13,922 nucleotides of DNA from Acidobacteriota bacterium (lineage in GTDB: Bacteria; Acidobacteriota; Terriglobia; UBA7540), in assembly GCA_003165615.1 (NCBI GenBank), contig PLWR01000149.1, forward strand, positions 1 through 13,922, read 5' to 3'. Within the stretch, counting starts at the first letter, position 1, and each line of letters begins with the position of its first letter. This document shows positions 1 through 7,410 of the stretch, one piece after another. Below the pieces are notes generated by a model, which did no database searches, was not told the DNA's origin, and saw only the letters and a list, made by a program, of their open reading frames with translations. A program made the position numbers and the translations under genes.

Positions 1-104
1 GCAACTGCGAAAGTTCGGTTAGCAACACGGACGGGGAAGCCTAACTGGAATGTCGTTATGTCTGCCAGCTTCCAGTCATCCGTTAGATTCGCTCGGATCG
101 TATT
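1..104 (-). pseudogene. Remnant of a second TonB-dependent receptor barrel, cut by the window edge
   Basis: Read on the minus strand, this stretch is open in the same frame as the neighbouring receptor, starting right after that gene's TAG stop (107-105). From base 86 to 33 it encodes LTDDWKLADITTFQLGFP. This matches residues 968-985 of the neighbour, LTDGWQIAGISTFQTGFP, at 12 of 18 positions. It has no start codon or ribosome binding site of its own, and uses codons such as CTA, TTA and ATA that are less typical of the neighbour. The best reading is a decayed fragment of a diverged paralogue. It continues beyond base 1, so its full length is unknown. An intact gene entered by read-through or from a start outside the window cannot be excluded. 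Confidence 0.6.
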
Positions 105-3100
105 CTAGAAAATAATCTTCGCTGCAAGTTGAATGACGCGTGAGCCGGTCGTCGAGAGCGTTCGGCCAAAGTCACCGCTGTTCACGTCGGCGATAGGGTT
201 TTGGAACTGCGGGTGGTTAAAGAGGTTATAAAACTCGAAGCGCGCTTGAAGGGTTGTTCTTTCCGTGAGGCGCGTGTTTTTGTAGAGCCCGAAGTCGAAG
301 TTGTTGATGCCGGGCCCATGGAAGAAGTTCCGACCCGCATTGCCCAAGATGCCCGGCGTTTCCCTTGTGAAGCTATTCGGATCGAAATAGTAGTGGTCGA
401 GGGAAGACGTCGCGCTAGGATCCAGGACTTTATTGACAAACGCACTGCTGCGCGGATTAACGAGCCTAACCGGGCCGACGATGTTCGGCCGGTCGGGGCA
501 GCCAAAAAAGGCGTAAGCGGCATTGCAAATCAGGGAACGGTAGCTCGAGTCGCTGAGGGTGATGGGGAAGCCCGTCTGGAAGGTGCTGATGCCGGCAATC
601 TGCCAGCCGTCCGTCAGCCGGCTGGGGAAGGCGTGGAACGCATTGAGCCGCCGCAGGCTCGGGAGCTGATAGTCATAGCTGATGACGAACCGTTGCCGAG
701 CGTCAAAGCTGGAATCGCCATAGCTGTAAGAGTTGCTGAATGGATTCACATTATGCCAGGAGCCCTCGAAGTCCGAGGCGTCATCCAGGGAATGCGAATA
801 CGTCCAGGCGGCAATCATCTGGAGCCCGTGGGAAAAGTGCTTGTTATAGCTAACTTGGAGCGAGTTATAGTTCGAGTTGGCGTCTGTGGACATCTGCCCA
901 ATCGAGCCGAAAATCGTGGGGTTATACCGGAAAGACTGAGGAGCCACAAAGGCCACGCTATACGCGTTGCATGAGGGGAACAGGGCGGCGCAAGCAGGAT
1001 TCACGCCCGGCGCTTGGCCGGCGGGGTTGAGTTCCCGTACCAACTCCAAATGACGCCCCTGGAGCCCTACATAGGCGACGGCGAGAATCGCATCGCCGGG
1101 GAGCTGGCGCTCGAGGGTCAGGTTATAGTTCATGGACTGTTGGGTTGTAAATCCAGGATCCACCGTGCCCAGCGCAGAGGGTTCGTAGACGCCGAAGTTG
1201 ACTGGGCTGCCGCGAGAGGGCACGTGGAAAGGATACTTGTTGGGAATCGAGAAGGAGCCAGTGATGTCGGTGAACGGAGTAGCGAAAGCAGGGCTCCCGC
1301 CCGCGTCACCGATCCCAAGATCGAGCAGCATGAAGGGAGGGGATCCACCTTCCTGTTCCGGTACCTCCGACTCAGAGATGCTATAGTAGTAGCCCCAGCC
1401 CCCGCGCAGGGCCCACTTTCGCGCGCTTCCAGGACTCCACGCAAACCCCAGGCGGGGGCCAAAGTGACCGTACCGCGTCTTATAGCCGGATGCGGTGATG
1501 CCGGCGTCACCCGGGAAGACCATGCCTGCGGGAGCGGTCGGAAAGACCTGCGACTGCTGTCCTGGCCGGAAAGCAGCCACGCCCAACTGGTTGTTAGGAG
1601 CGTTCGTCAGGGGGGTATCGACTTGCCAGGCCAGGCCGTAAGTAAGGGTCAGGCTCGGCCGGATTTTGAACAAATCCTGCGCGAAAGAATAGTACTCCTG
1701 GGTTCGGATAACGTCGAGAATACCACTGAACTGCATGTAGAAGTCAGGAATTCCGAGGAGGAAATCCGCTCCAGGGTCGCCGGTCGTATATGTTCCACTT
1801 CCACCGAAGCCGAATTGCCCGCTGTCATAAGCGGGGGTGTAAGAGTTGTCCTTAGCAAAATGCCAAGCGAAGCCGAACTTTAGCGAATGGTGGCCCTTGA
1901 TCCAAGCAAAGTTGTCCGTCACCTGGTACGTCTGCTCCAGCTTGGTTAGCGGCACTACGGAGGCGCCTAGCGTGAAGTATCCGATCACGGGGATGACCGG
2001 CAGCCCCGCGGCCTCCGAGCTCTGCGGGTTGATGCCGGTGAAACCGAAGGAAGCAGGCAAGGTCGGCTTGACCGGGTAGCGGATGAGTGCATTAACCCGG
2101 TTGTACGCGAATCGGACTTCGTTCAACATGTTGCCGCTGAAGGTGTGGTTCCAGTCGAGGGCCCAGTGCTGAGGGTCCCGGTGCCCGTAGTCTGCGAACC
2201 CAGGAAGAGTTGCGCCGGGGGCAGCAAGCGTGTCCGTGCTCGGGCTCCTCTGCCAGAACCAGTAGCCAAAGAGCTGGTCCCTCTCGGTGAAATTATGATC
2301 CACCCTTACCATCGACTGGTCGAATGTGGAGACCGTAACCGGATCAAAGGTGAAATCCGTCTTGCCCAGGTTCGGAAGAGGAACGTAGGTGTTCATCAGC
2401 TTGAGCGAAATCGGATTGACGTCGGTCGCTGGAATGTGACCCGTAGGAAATATCGTGGAGTAGGGAGTCCGCGCCGGATACTCTGTTCCGTTCTCACCCA
2501 CGAGCGGGAAAGGTGAGCTGTTGCTCGATGCGGCCACATCGGTAAAGATTCCATTGCGCTGGTCCGGCGTAAAGACTGTTACGGTGCCACCGCCCTCGGG
2601 TTGCTTGGCTCGCGTCCCCTGATAGGAATAGAAAAAGAAAGTCTTGTTCTTGCGGATGGGCCCGCCAATCGTTCCGCCAAACTGGTTCTGGTGGAAAACA
2701 GTCGGCGTCAAATAGAAGAAGTCGCGTGTGTTGAGGCTGGTGTCGCGGTAGAACTCAAAGCCGGTGCCGTGGAAGGCGTTGGTCCCGGACTTCGTGACGG
2801 CATTGAGGATCGCTCCCGAGCTACGGCCAAACTCCGGATTAATGGCGTTGGTGACGATGTGAACCTCGCCGATGGCGTCGGGGCTGGGGATCTCCGCCGG
2901 CATAATCCAGCCGAATTGATTTGCATCGGCACCGTTGATCAGGTATCCGTTGGCCTGGGTTCGGGAACCGTTCATGGAGACAGCGCCGGATCCACCAACA
3001 TAGTCAGAGGGAGCCATTGCCCCGGGCAGCGTCTGCTGAAGTTGCACCCAATTGCGGCCGTTGAGCGGCAGATCTACGACAACCGACCCGGTGATGTCTG

Positions 3101-3518
3101 CCCCAAGTTGCATGCTGCTCGTCTCCACCTGTGCCACCGCCGCGCGGATAACCACCTTCTGGGCGAACGCCCCGAGTTCCATCTTGATGTCAAGCACGTA
3201 GATCTGATTGAGGAACAGCGGGATATTGGTCGCCGCGAAGCTCTTAAACCCCGATTGCCGCGCTGAAACATTGTAGGTGGCCGGCGCTGGAAGCTGAATC
3301 ACCTCGTAGCTCCCATCCGCGCCGGAAGTGACCGTCTTCGAGACTCCAGTTGCCACGTTGGTGGCGGTGACTTGCACGCCCACCATCGCCGCCCCGCTGG
3401 GGTCAGTTACCGTGCCTCGAATCCTGCCGTACAACTCGTCAGCGAAAGCGAGGTTAGGCGGAAAGAGGAGCAACGCAGAGCCAGCAATTAACTTAACTAG
3501 CCACAGCCTGTAGCGCAT
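105..3518 (-). CDS. Oar-like TonB-dependent outer-membrane receptor with N-terminal carboxypeptidase-regulatory-like domain
   Basis: A 1137-residue protein of the large Oar-like family common in Acidobacteriota. It probably takes up or binds an unknown ligand, likely oligosaccharide or peptide, across the outer membrane. Residues 1-26 form a signal peptide ending AFA before Asp27. A CarboxypepD_reg-like Ig fold spans about 30-115 (GRIRGTVTDPSG, GADGSYEV). A plug region around 130-240 carries the family motif LPLNGRNW (150-157) and SMNGSR (181-186). The rest is beta-barrel, starting near NAFHGTGFEFYRD (247-259) and ending in Phe, as outer-membrane barrels do. The start is set by an AGGAGGGG Shine-Dalgarno (3523-3530) ahead of the ATG at 3518; a longer frame up to 3584 lacks such support. 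It lies 146 bp downstream of the kinase gene on the same strand, with no obvious terminator between them. The substrate cannot be read from the sequence. Confidence 0.93.
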   Translation of the reverse strand: MRYRLWLVKLIAGSALLLFPPNLAFADELYGRIRGTVTDPSGAAMVGVQVTATNVATGVSKTVTSGADGSYEVIQLPAPATYNVSARQSGFKSFAATNIPLFLNQIYVLDIKMELGAFAQKVVIRAAVAQVETSSMQLGADITGSVVVDLPLNGRNWVQLQQTLPGAMAPSDYVGGSGAVSMNGSRTQANGYLINGADANQFGWIMPAEIPSPDAIGEVHIVTNAINPEFGRSSGAILNAVTKSGTNAFHGTGFEFYRDTSLNTRDFFYLTPTVFHQNQFGGTIGGPIRKNKTFFFYSYQGTRAKQPEGGGTVTVFTPDQRNGIFTDVAASSNSSPFPLVGENGTEYPARTPYSTIFPTGHIPATDVNPISLKLMNTYVPLPNLGKTDFTFDPVTVSTFDQSMVRVDHNFTERDQLFGYWFWQRSPSTDTLAAPGATLPGFADYGHRDPQHWALDWNHTFSGNMLNEVRFAYNRVNALIRYPVKPTLPASFGFTGINPQSSEAAGLPVIPVIGYFTLGASVVPLTKLEQTYQVTDNFAWIKGHHSLKFGFAWHFAKDNSYTPAYDSGQFGFGGSGTYTTGDPGADFLLGIPDFYMQFSGILDVIRTQEYYSFAQDLFKIRPSLTLTYGLAWQVDTPLTNAPNNQLGVAAFRPGQQSQVFPTAPAGMVFPGDAGITASGYKTRYGHFGPRLGFAWSPGSARKWALRGGWGYYYSISESEVPEQEGGSPPFMLLDLGIGDAGGSPAFATPFTDITGSFSIPNKYPFHVPSRGSPVNFGVYEPSALGTVDPGFTTQQSMNYNLTLERQLPGDAILAVAYVGLQGRHLELVRELNPAGQAPGVNPACAALFPSCNAYSVAFVAPQSFRYNPTIFGSIGQMSTDANSNYNSLQVSYNKHFSHGLQMIAAWTYSHSLDDASDFEGSWHNVNPFSNSYSYGDSSFDARQRFVISYDYQLPSLRRLNAFHAFPSRLTDGWQIAGISTFQTGFPITLSDSSYRSLICNAAYAFFGCPDRPNIVGPVRLVNPRSSAFVNKVLDPSATSSLDHYYFDPNSFTRETPGILGNAGRNFFHGPGINNFDFGLYKNTRLTERTTLQARFEFYNLFNHPQFQNPIADVNSGDFGRTLSTTGSRVIQLAAKIIF

Positions 3519-3664
3519 AGGTCCCCTCCTGGGCGTTGACCGCCCCAGGTTCCTTGAAGTGCGAAGAATCACAGCGTCACACAAAAAATCATTGATCGTG
3601 ACATAGTCTGTTTCTGCTTTCGCTGATTCCCAGCAAAGACACCTTGGACCTTTCAGACCGGGAG

Positions 3665-6600
3665 TTATTTCAACCTTGCGTATTCAGCCTTGGCTTCCTT
3701 CAGCACGGGAACATCAGGGTCGGCGTCTTTCCAGAGTGTAAGGAAGTCCTGATACGCGGCGCGGGCCTTGGTAGTGTCGCCCTGCAGGGCGTAAGCGCGC
3801 GCAAGTCCAAGCCGAGCCAGCGCCCCCCAGGGGGAATTCATCACTACTCCCCGGTGGTCAATAAATTTCTGAAATTCCGCTGCCGCGCTTTTGCCGTCGC
3901 GGAGCATCAGGTAGGCTTCGCCACGCACGTAGACAGGCCAGAGCCAGGAGTTGATATCTGTGAGTTGGCCTAGTTCGATCGGACTGACGGTCTTTAACAT
4001 TTCAATGGCCCGGTTCGGGTCGTGACGTGCCAGGGCGACCCCTGCCCGGATGGTGGGAAGCCAATACCTCTGGACCAGCGCGGCCTTGTCGAGTTCGGCC
4101 GCCAGCTTCTCCGCCCCTGCCGTATCGCCCGCCCGCGCCAGGGCCAGCGCCGCGATCGCCCGCACGTCGCGGTTCGGGGCCAGCTTCACCGCCGCCTGGG
4201 CCTCGGCACGCGCCTGCTTTTGGTTTCCCGCTTCCACCTCGCGCAGTGCCGCCAATGCCTGATAAGCTGCCGCCCTCTCTTTGGCGTCGCCGCGCTGGGC
4301 TGAATCCATTGCCCGCCCGGTCAGTTCGTGTGCGCTCTTCAGTCTGCCGTACCAACCTTCCGTGTCCGCTTGCGCGGCCAGCAACAGGTCTTCCGAGAGC
4401 GGCTTGCCCATGGCGGCGGAGACCAACTGCGCCATCTGCGCCGTGTCGCCCTTTAAAAACGCCAGCCAGTAGCGGCACAAGGGCAGAAACTCGGTCTCCA
4501 GCCCGCGCTCCTCCGCCTGCTTGAACACCGCCTCTGCTTCATCCAGACGGTTGAGGGCCATGTAAGCGACGCCGAGGTTGAAATAGTTCCCCATGTCATG
4601 CGGCCCCAGGCGCAGCGCCTCTTGATATTCCTTCAATGCCTTTTCCCAGTCACCGAGGCAGTAGACATTTCCCAGTATCATGTGAGGGAGGTAGGCTCTC
4701 GGGAAGGTCTGTTGCCACAGCTTACAGGTCTGCACTGCCTTCTCCATCTCTCCCACGGCGCCGTAGTAATTGTTCTCGATGTCGAACCGTTCCGGCTCGC
4801 TCACCTTCTCCCGCAGGTCATAAGCTTTCCGGGCATTTTCCACTGCACGCCCTGTTTCGTTAAGAACCAAGTAAAGGGCCGCCATAGAGGAGTAGGCCTT
4901 GGCAAAGTTCGGATCAATATCCACTGCCCTTTGGAAGAAGGGCAGCGCCTCCGTGTACCCCCTCGTATAGACCATCTTTTGTCCCATGCTGTAGGCTTTG
5001 AGCGCCTCGAGCGACGGCGTTGTCGCTTCCTCCACCGGCGTGGCATATTTCTGTACCGTGCTGAGCGACTCGCCCAGCTTGCTCCTCAAGCTGACCGCCG
5101 CAGCGTCCAGAGCCTTGAGCACTGCTTCCTTCCCCGCCGCCTGCTCCTGCGCCTCGGCCAGCACGTCGCCTGTGTTGCAGTTCACGGCCTTCACACCGAT
5201 CACGTACTGGCTGCCCAGCCCGGCAATCGAGCCGGTCACCAGAGTCGTGCTTCCTGTGCGCTGGCAGACCTCGCGAGCCACCTCCGCCGTCATCCGGTCC
5301 CCCGCCGCACGGCCCATCAGCTTCAAGGTCTCACTTACCCTTTGCTCGGATAGCAAATCGAGAAAAGGCGATTGCTCAAGCTGTACGGCCAGCCCCTGCT
5401 TCAACGTGTCGTCAAATACGCTCTCCCCGGTCTTATTGATGAAATCGGACAGAACGATAGTGTCTTTGTCCGTCATGCGAGCGGTGGCCTGGCGCGAGCG
5501 GTAGTGCAACGTCCCCCCGATGGCAGCGGCGATAAGGATCACGGCGGCGGGAATCATAAACTTCCAGAGCTTTCTGCCTGCTCCATGAACCGGGGCTGCT
5601 CTCCCTTCACTTGATGGTGAAGACCGCTCCGACTCGACGTCCCGCTTCAACCTCTGCAACTCGGTCCGCAGGTCGGAGGCGTGCTGATAACGCAGCTCCC
5701 GGTCCTTTTCCAGCGCGCGATGGATGATCTCTTCCAATTTCTCCGGCAGGTCGAGATTGACGCTCCTCCCCCAGGCCGGCTGGTGCGTCAGGATGGCCTG
5801 CTGCACCTCTTCCGTGGTCTCGCCTGGAAAGGCCTTCCGCCCCGTCGCCGCCTCATAAAGCACCGCGCCGAAGCTGAAGATGTCTGTGCGCGCGTCCAGC
5901 ACTTCGCCCCGCACCTGCTCCGGCGACATGTAGGCCGCCGTGCCGATGGGCGAACCCGCCTGGGTCAGTGTCCCGTCGCGAATCGCCACGCTCGCGGACT
6001 GCGCCTGTACGCCCGCCCCTTCCCATTCCGTTCTCTCCTCGATGGCAGAATTGAGCGGCCGGGTGAGTTTGGCCACACCAAAATCCAGCACCTTAGCCTG
6101 CCCCCGCGTGGTGAGGAAAATATTGGCCGGCTTGATGTCGCGGTGAATAATGCCCTTTGAGTGGGCGCTGTCCAGTACGTCGGCCACCTGAATGCCGAGG
6201 TCGAGAAGTTCCCCGACCTGTAGCGGCGGTCTCTGACCGCCGTCTGGCGATGGGGACATCGCCGCTACAGGCCCCAGACGCTCCTTGAGCGTCTCTCCCT
6301 CCAGCAGTTCCATGGTAATGAACGGCTGGCCCTCGTACTCGCCGATATCATAGACGGTACAGATATTGGGATGGTTCAGCGCGCTGGCCGCGCGCGCCTC
6401 GCGCTCAAAACGCCGCAGCGCCATTTGGTCATGGGCCATTTGTTCCGGCAGAAACTTCAGCGCCACCATCCGCCCCAGCCGCACGTCCTCGGCCTTGAAG
6501 ACTACGCCCATCGCCCCGCTGCCAATCTGCTCCAGCACGCGGAAGTGCGAGATCGTCCGGCCGGTCAGGTCTCCCAATGGTTCCGTGGTTTCGCCCTCTA

Positions 6601-7024
6601 ACTCCGCTTCCGCTGAGGGTGGCTCGATGGCGGGAGCTGGGGGCACGGCCGGTTCACCCGCAGGAACCCCCGGTGGCGGCGCGGCGATGATTTCCACCGG
6701 GGCGATAAACCGATAGCCACGGCGCGGCAGCGTCTCAATGTAGCGGGGAGTTTCGGGGTCGTCTCCCAGCATCTGGCGAACTCTGTAGATGGCGGCGTTT
6801 ACGCCGACCTCAAAATCCACCACCGTGTCGTTTGGCCACAGCCGTTTTTGCAGCTCCTCGCGGGTGACCATCTCACCGGGGTGATCCAGGAGCAGGGCGA
6901 GCATGTCCAGCGGTTTCCCCGCAATCTTCAACCTGAAGCCGTGCTTGCGCAGTTCGCTGACATGAAAGTCGAAGGTGAAGTCTGTGAAGCGGACTTGCCG
7001 CCGGTCGTGGGGGGCGTGTGGCAT
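3665..7024 (-). CDS. Winged-helix DNA-binding / Ser-Thr protein kinase / TPR transmembrane fusion protein
   Basis: A 1119-residue multidomain signalling protein. Residues about 12-108 are an OmpR/PhoB-type winged helix (RYIETLPRRGYRF is the typical C-terminal hairpin). After a Pro/Ala linker comes a Hanks-type kinase, about 160-460, with all key residues: glycine loop GSGAMG (168-173), Lys190, probable alpha-C Glu209, HRDIKPAN with Asp296 and Asn301, DFG (314-316) and GTAAYMSPEQ (361-370). One membrane segment lies near 488-505. A TolB/FlgO-like region (about 518-640) and many TPR-like helices follow, probably periplasmic. By topology it could sense outside and act on DNA or protein targets inside. 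A palindromic repeat encodes residues 252-269. The ATG at 7024 has AGGA seven bases upstream; a TTG at 7048 is the alternative start. A good promoter lies about 40 bp upstream. Target genes and substrates are unknown. Confidence 0.92.
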   Translation of the reverse strand: MPHAPHDRRQVRFTDFTFDFHVSELRKHGFRLKIAGKPLDMLALLLDHPGEMVTREELQKRLWPNDTVVDFEVGVNAAIYRVRQMLGDDPETPRYIETLPRRGYRFIAPVEIIAAPPPGVPAGEPAVPPAPAIEPPSAEAELEGETTEPLGDLTGRTISHFRVLEQIGSGAMGVVFKAEDVRLGRMVALKFLPEQMAHDQMALRRFEREARAASALNHPNICTVYDIGEYEGQPFITMELLEGETLKERLGPVAAMSPSPDGGQRPPLQVGELLDLGIQVADVLDSAHSKGIIHRDIKPANIFLTTRGQAKVLDFGVAKLTRPLNSAIEERTEWEGAGVQAQSASVAIRDGTLTQAGSPIGTAAYMSPEQVRGEVLDARTDIFSFGAVLYEAATGRKAFPGETTEEVQQAILTHQPAWGRSVNLDLPEKLEEIIHRALEKDRELRYQHASDLRTELQRLKRDVESERSSPSSEGRAAPVHGAGRKLWKFMIPAAVILIAAAIGGTLHYRSRQATARMTDKDTIVLSDFINKTGESVFDDTLKQGLAVQLEQSPFLDLLSEQRVSETLKLMGRAAGDRMTAEVAREVCQRTGSTTLVTGSIAGLGSQYVIGVKAVNCNTGDVLAEAQEQAAGKEAVLKALDAAAVSLRSKLGESLSTVQKYATPVEEATTPSLEALKAYSMGQKMVYTRGYTEALPFFQRAVDIDPNFAKAYSSMAALYLVLNETGRAVENARKAYDLREKVSEPERFDIENNYYGAVGEMEKAVQTCKLWQQTFPRAYLPHMILGNVYCLGDWEKALKEYQEALRLGPHDMGNYFNLGVAYMALNRLDEAEAVFKQAEERGLETEFLPLCRYWLAFLKGDTAQMAQLVSAAMGKPLSEDLLLAAQADTEGWYGRLKSAHELTGRAMDSAQRGDAKERAAAYQALAALREVEAGNQKQARAEAQAAVKLAPNRDVRAIAALALARAGDTAGAEKLAAELDKAALVQRYWLPTIRAGVALARHDPNRAIEMLKTVSPIELGQLTDINSWLWPVYVRGEAYLMLRDGKSAAAEFQKFIDHRGVVMNSPWGALARLGLARAYALQGDTTKARAAYQDFLTLWKDADPDVPVLKEAKAEYARLK
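6217..6271. repeat. REP/MITE-like double-hairpin palindrome inside the kinase gene
   Basis: Perfect 12-bp terminal inverted repeats (6217-6228 and 6260-6271; CCTGTAGCGGCG and its complement) enclose two further hairpins. One is CGGCGGTC (6224-6231) with GACCGCCG (6235-6242) around a 3-nt loop. The other is GGCGATG (6246-6252) with CATCGCC (6257-6263) around a 4-nt loop. The element therefore folds as a cloverleaf-like structure. On the coding strand it is read in frame as the Pro/Ser/Gly-rich stretch VAAMSPSPDGGQRPPLQ. This lies between the kinase hinge region and helix E, where related kinases normally have a short linker (family knowledge). Confidence 0.85.
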
Positions 7025-7067
7025 GGCGCGATCCTGGCTGCTCAGCAACTACACCCAATGCGCGCTC

Positions 7068-7096
7068 AGTGTACGCACCTCTCTGGACCATGTCAA
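7068..7096 (-). promoter_or_regulatory. Sigma-70-type promoter of the kinase gene
   Basis: On the minus strand a perfect -35 box TTGACA (7096-7091) and a -10 box TACACT (7073-7068, 4 of 6 consensus) are separated by exactly 17 bp. The predicted transcript starts near 7061, leaving a leader of about 37 nt before the ATG at 7024. Confidence 0.6.
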
Positions 7097-7141
7097 CAAA
7101 CTAATCAGGTTCCGCAACTCTCCTGAATTCAGCAGGTTCAG

Positions 7142-7181
7142 CCTTCATAGAACTCTCATAAAACTTTCATCTTCCATCCAT
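7142..7181 (+). promoter_or_regulatory. Pho-box-like array of 11-bp direct repeats
   Basis: Half-sites CCTTCAT (7142-7148), CTCTCAT (7153-7159) and CTTTCAT (7164-7170), with a weaker CATCCAT (7175-7181), are each separated by 4 bp, giving an 11-bp period. The 18-mer CTCTCATAAAACTTTCAT (7153-7170) agrees with the enterobacterial PhoB consensus (two CTGTCAT units around a 4-bp AT spacer) at all but two positions. The repeats point towards the HAF-repeat gene. A binding site for PhoB, or for the PhoB-like domain of the adjacent kinase, is inferred. Confidence 0.5.
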
Positions 7182-7230
7182 TGACTTCGTTTAGCGACAA
7201 GCCAAAACTCGCGCCATCGCACGGACCGTA

Positions 7231-7319
7231 GTGGGTGCGCCAAGCGAAGGCGGAGACGCAAGGTGGCTGAATCCCGAGTGGCGGAAATTGCTGAATGAAC
7301 CCCAGCGTGGCGAACCCAG
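7231..7319 (+). promoter_or_regulatory. Candidate structured 5' leader (riboswitch-like), class unknown
   Basis: TGGGTGCGCC (7232-7241) can pair with GGCGAACCCA (7309-7318) at 9 of 10 positions (G7237/A7313 mismatch), closing a 67-nt domain. Inside, ACGC (7256-7259) can pair with GCGT (7305-7308), stacking on the closing stem. CGCC/GGCG (7238-7241/7249-7252) is a competing hairpin. The word GACGCAA also occurs in c-di-GMP-I riboswitches, but the rest does not match that class well enough to name it. It lies in the leader of the HAF-repeat gene. Confidence 0.35.
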
Positions 7320-7357
7320 AGCGCGTGCCGTGACGAAAACTAAGGAAGAAGGAAAAG

Positions 7358-7402
7358 GCCGCGAACCAAGGCTCCCGGCGTGGGCGGAACGCGGCAAGGA
7401 GG
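7358..7402 (+). promoter_or_regulatory. Hairpin abutting the Shine-Dalgarno of the HAF-repeat gene
   Basis: GCCGCG (7358-7363) is complementary to CGCGGC (7390-7395). The 3' arm ends one base before the strong Shine-Dalgarno AAGGAGG (7396-7402), which is followed by 8 nt and the ATG at 7411. This arrangement could tune ribosome access and act as an expression platform for the structured leader just upstream; the regulatory role is inferred. Confidence 0.35.
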
Positions 7403-7410
7403 AAAAGGAA

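Noticed and set aside
201..1883. Two long plus-strand frames opposite the receptor
   Set aside because: They mirror the receptor's codons, lack domains and overlap a certain gene.
7123..7132. Palindrome CTGAATTCAG in the divergent control region
   Set aside because: It could be an operator, but a single 10-bp palindrome gives no basis for a specific regulator.
7231..7319. Assignment of the leader as a c-di-GMP-I riboswitch
   Set aside because: Only the GACGCAA word and the general position fit; the paired stem with a GNRA loop and the downstream conserved segment of that class are not visible, so it is left as an unnamed structured leader.
7231..7410. N-terminal extension of the HAF-repeat protein from a GTG at 7231
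   Set aside because: It would bury the signal peptide behind 60 charged residues, and a strong Shine-Dalgarno directly precedes the ATG at 7411.
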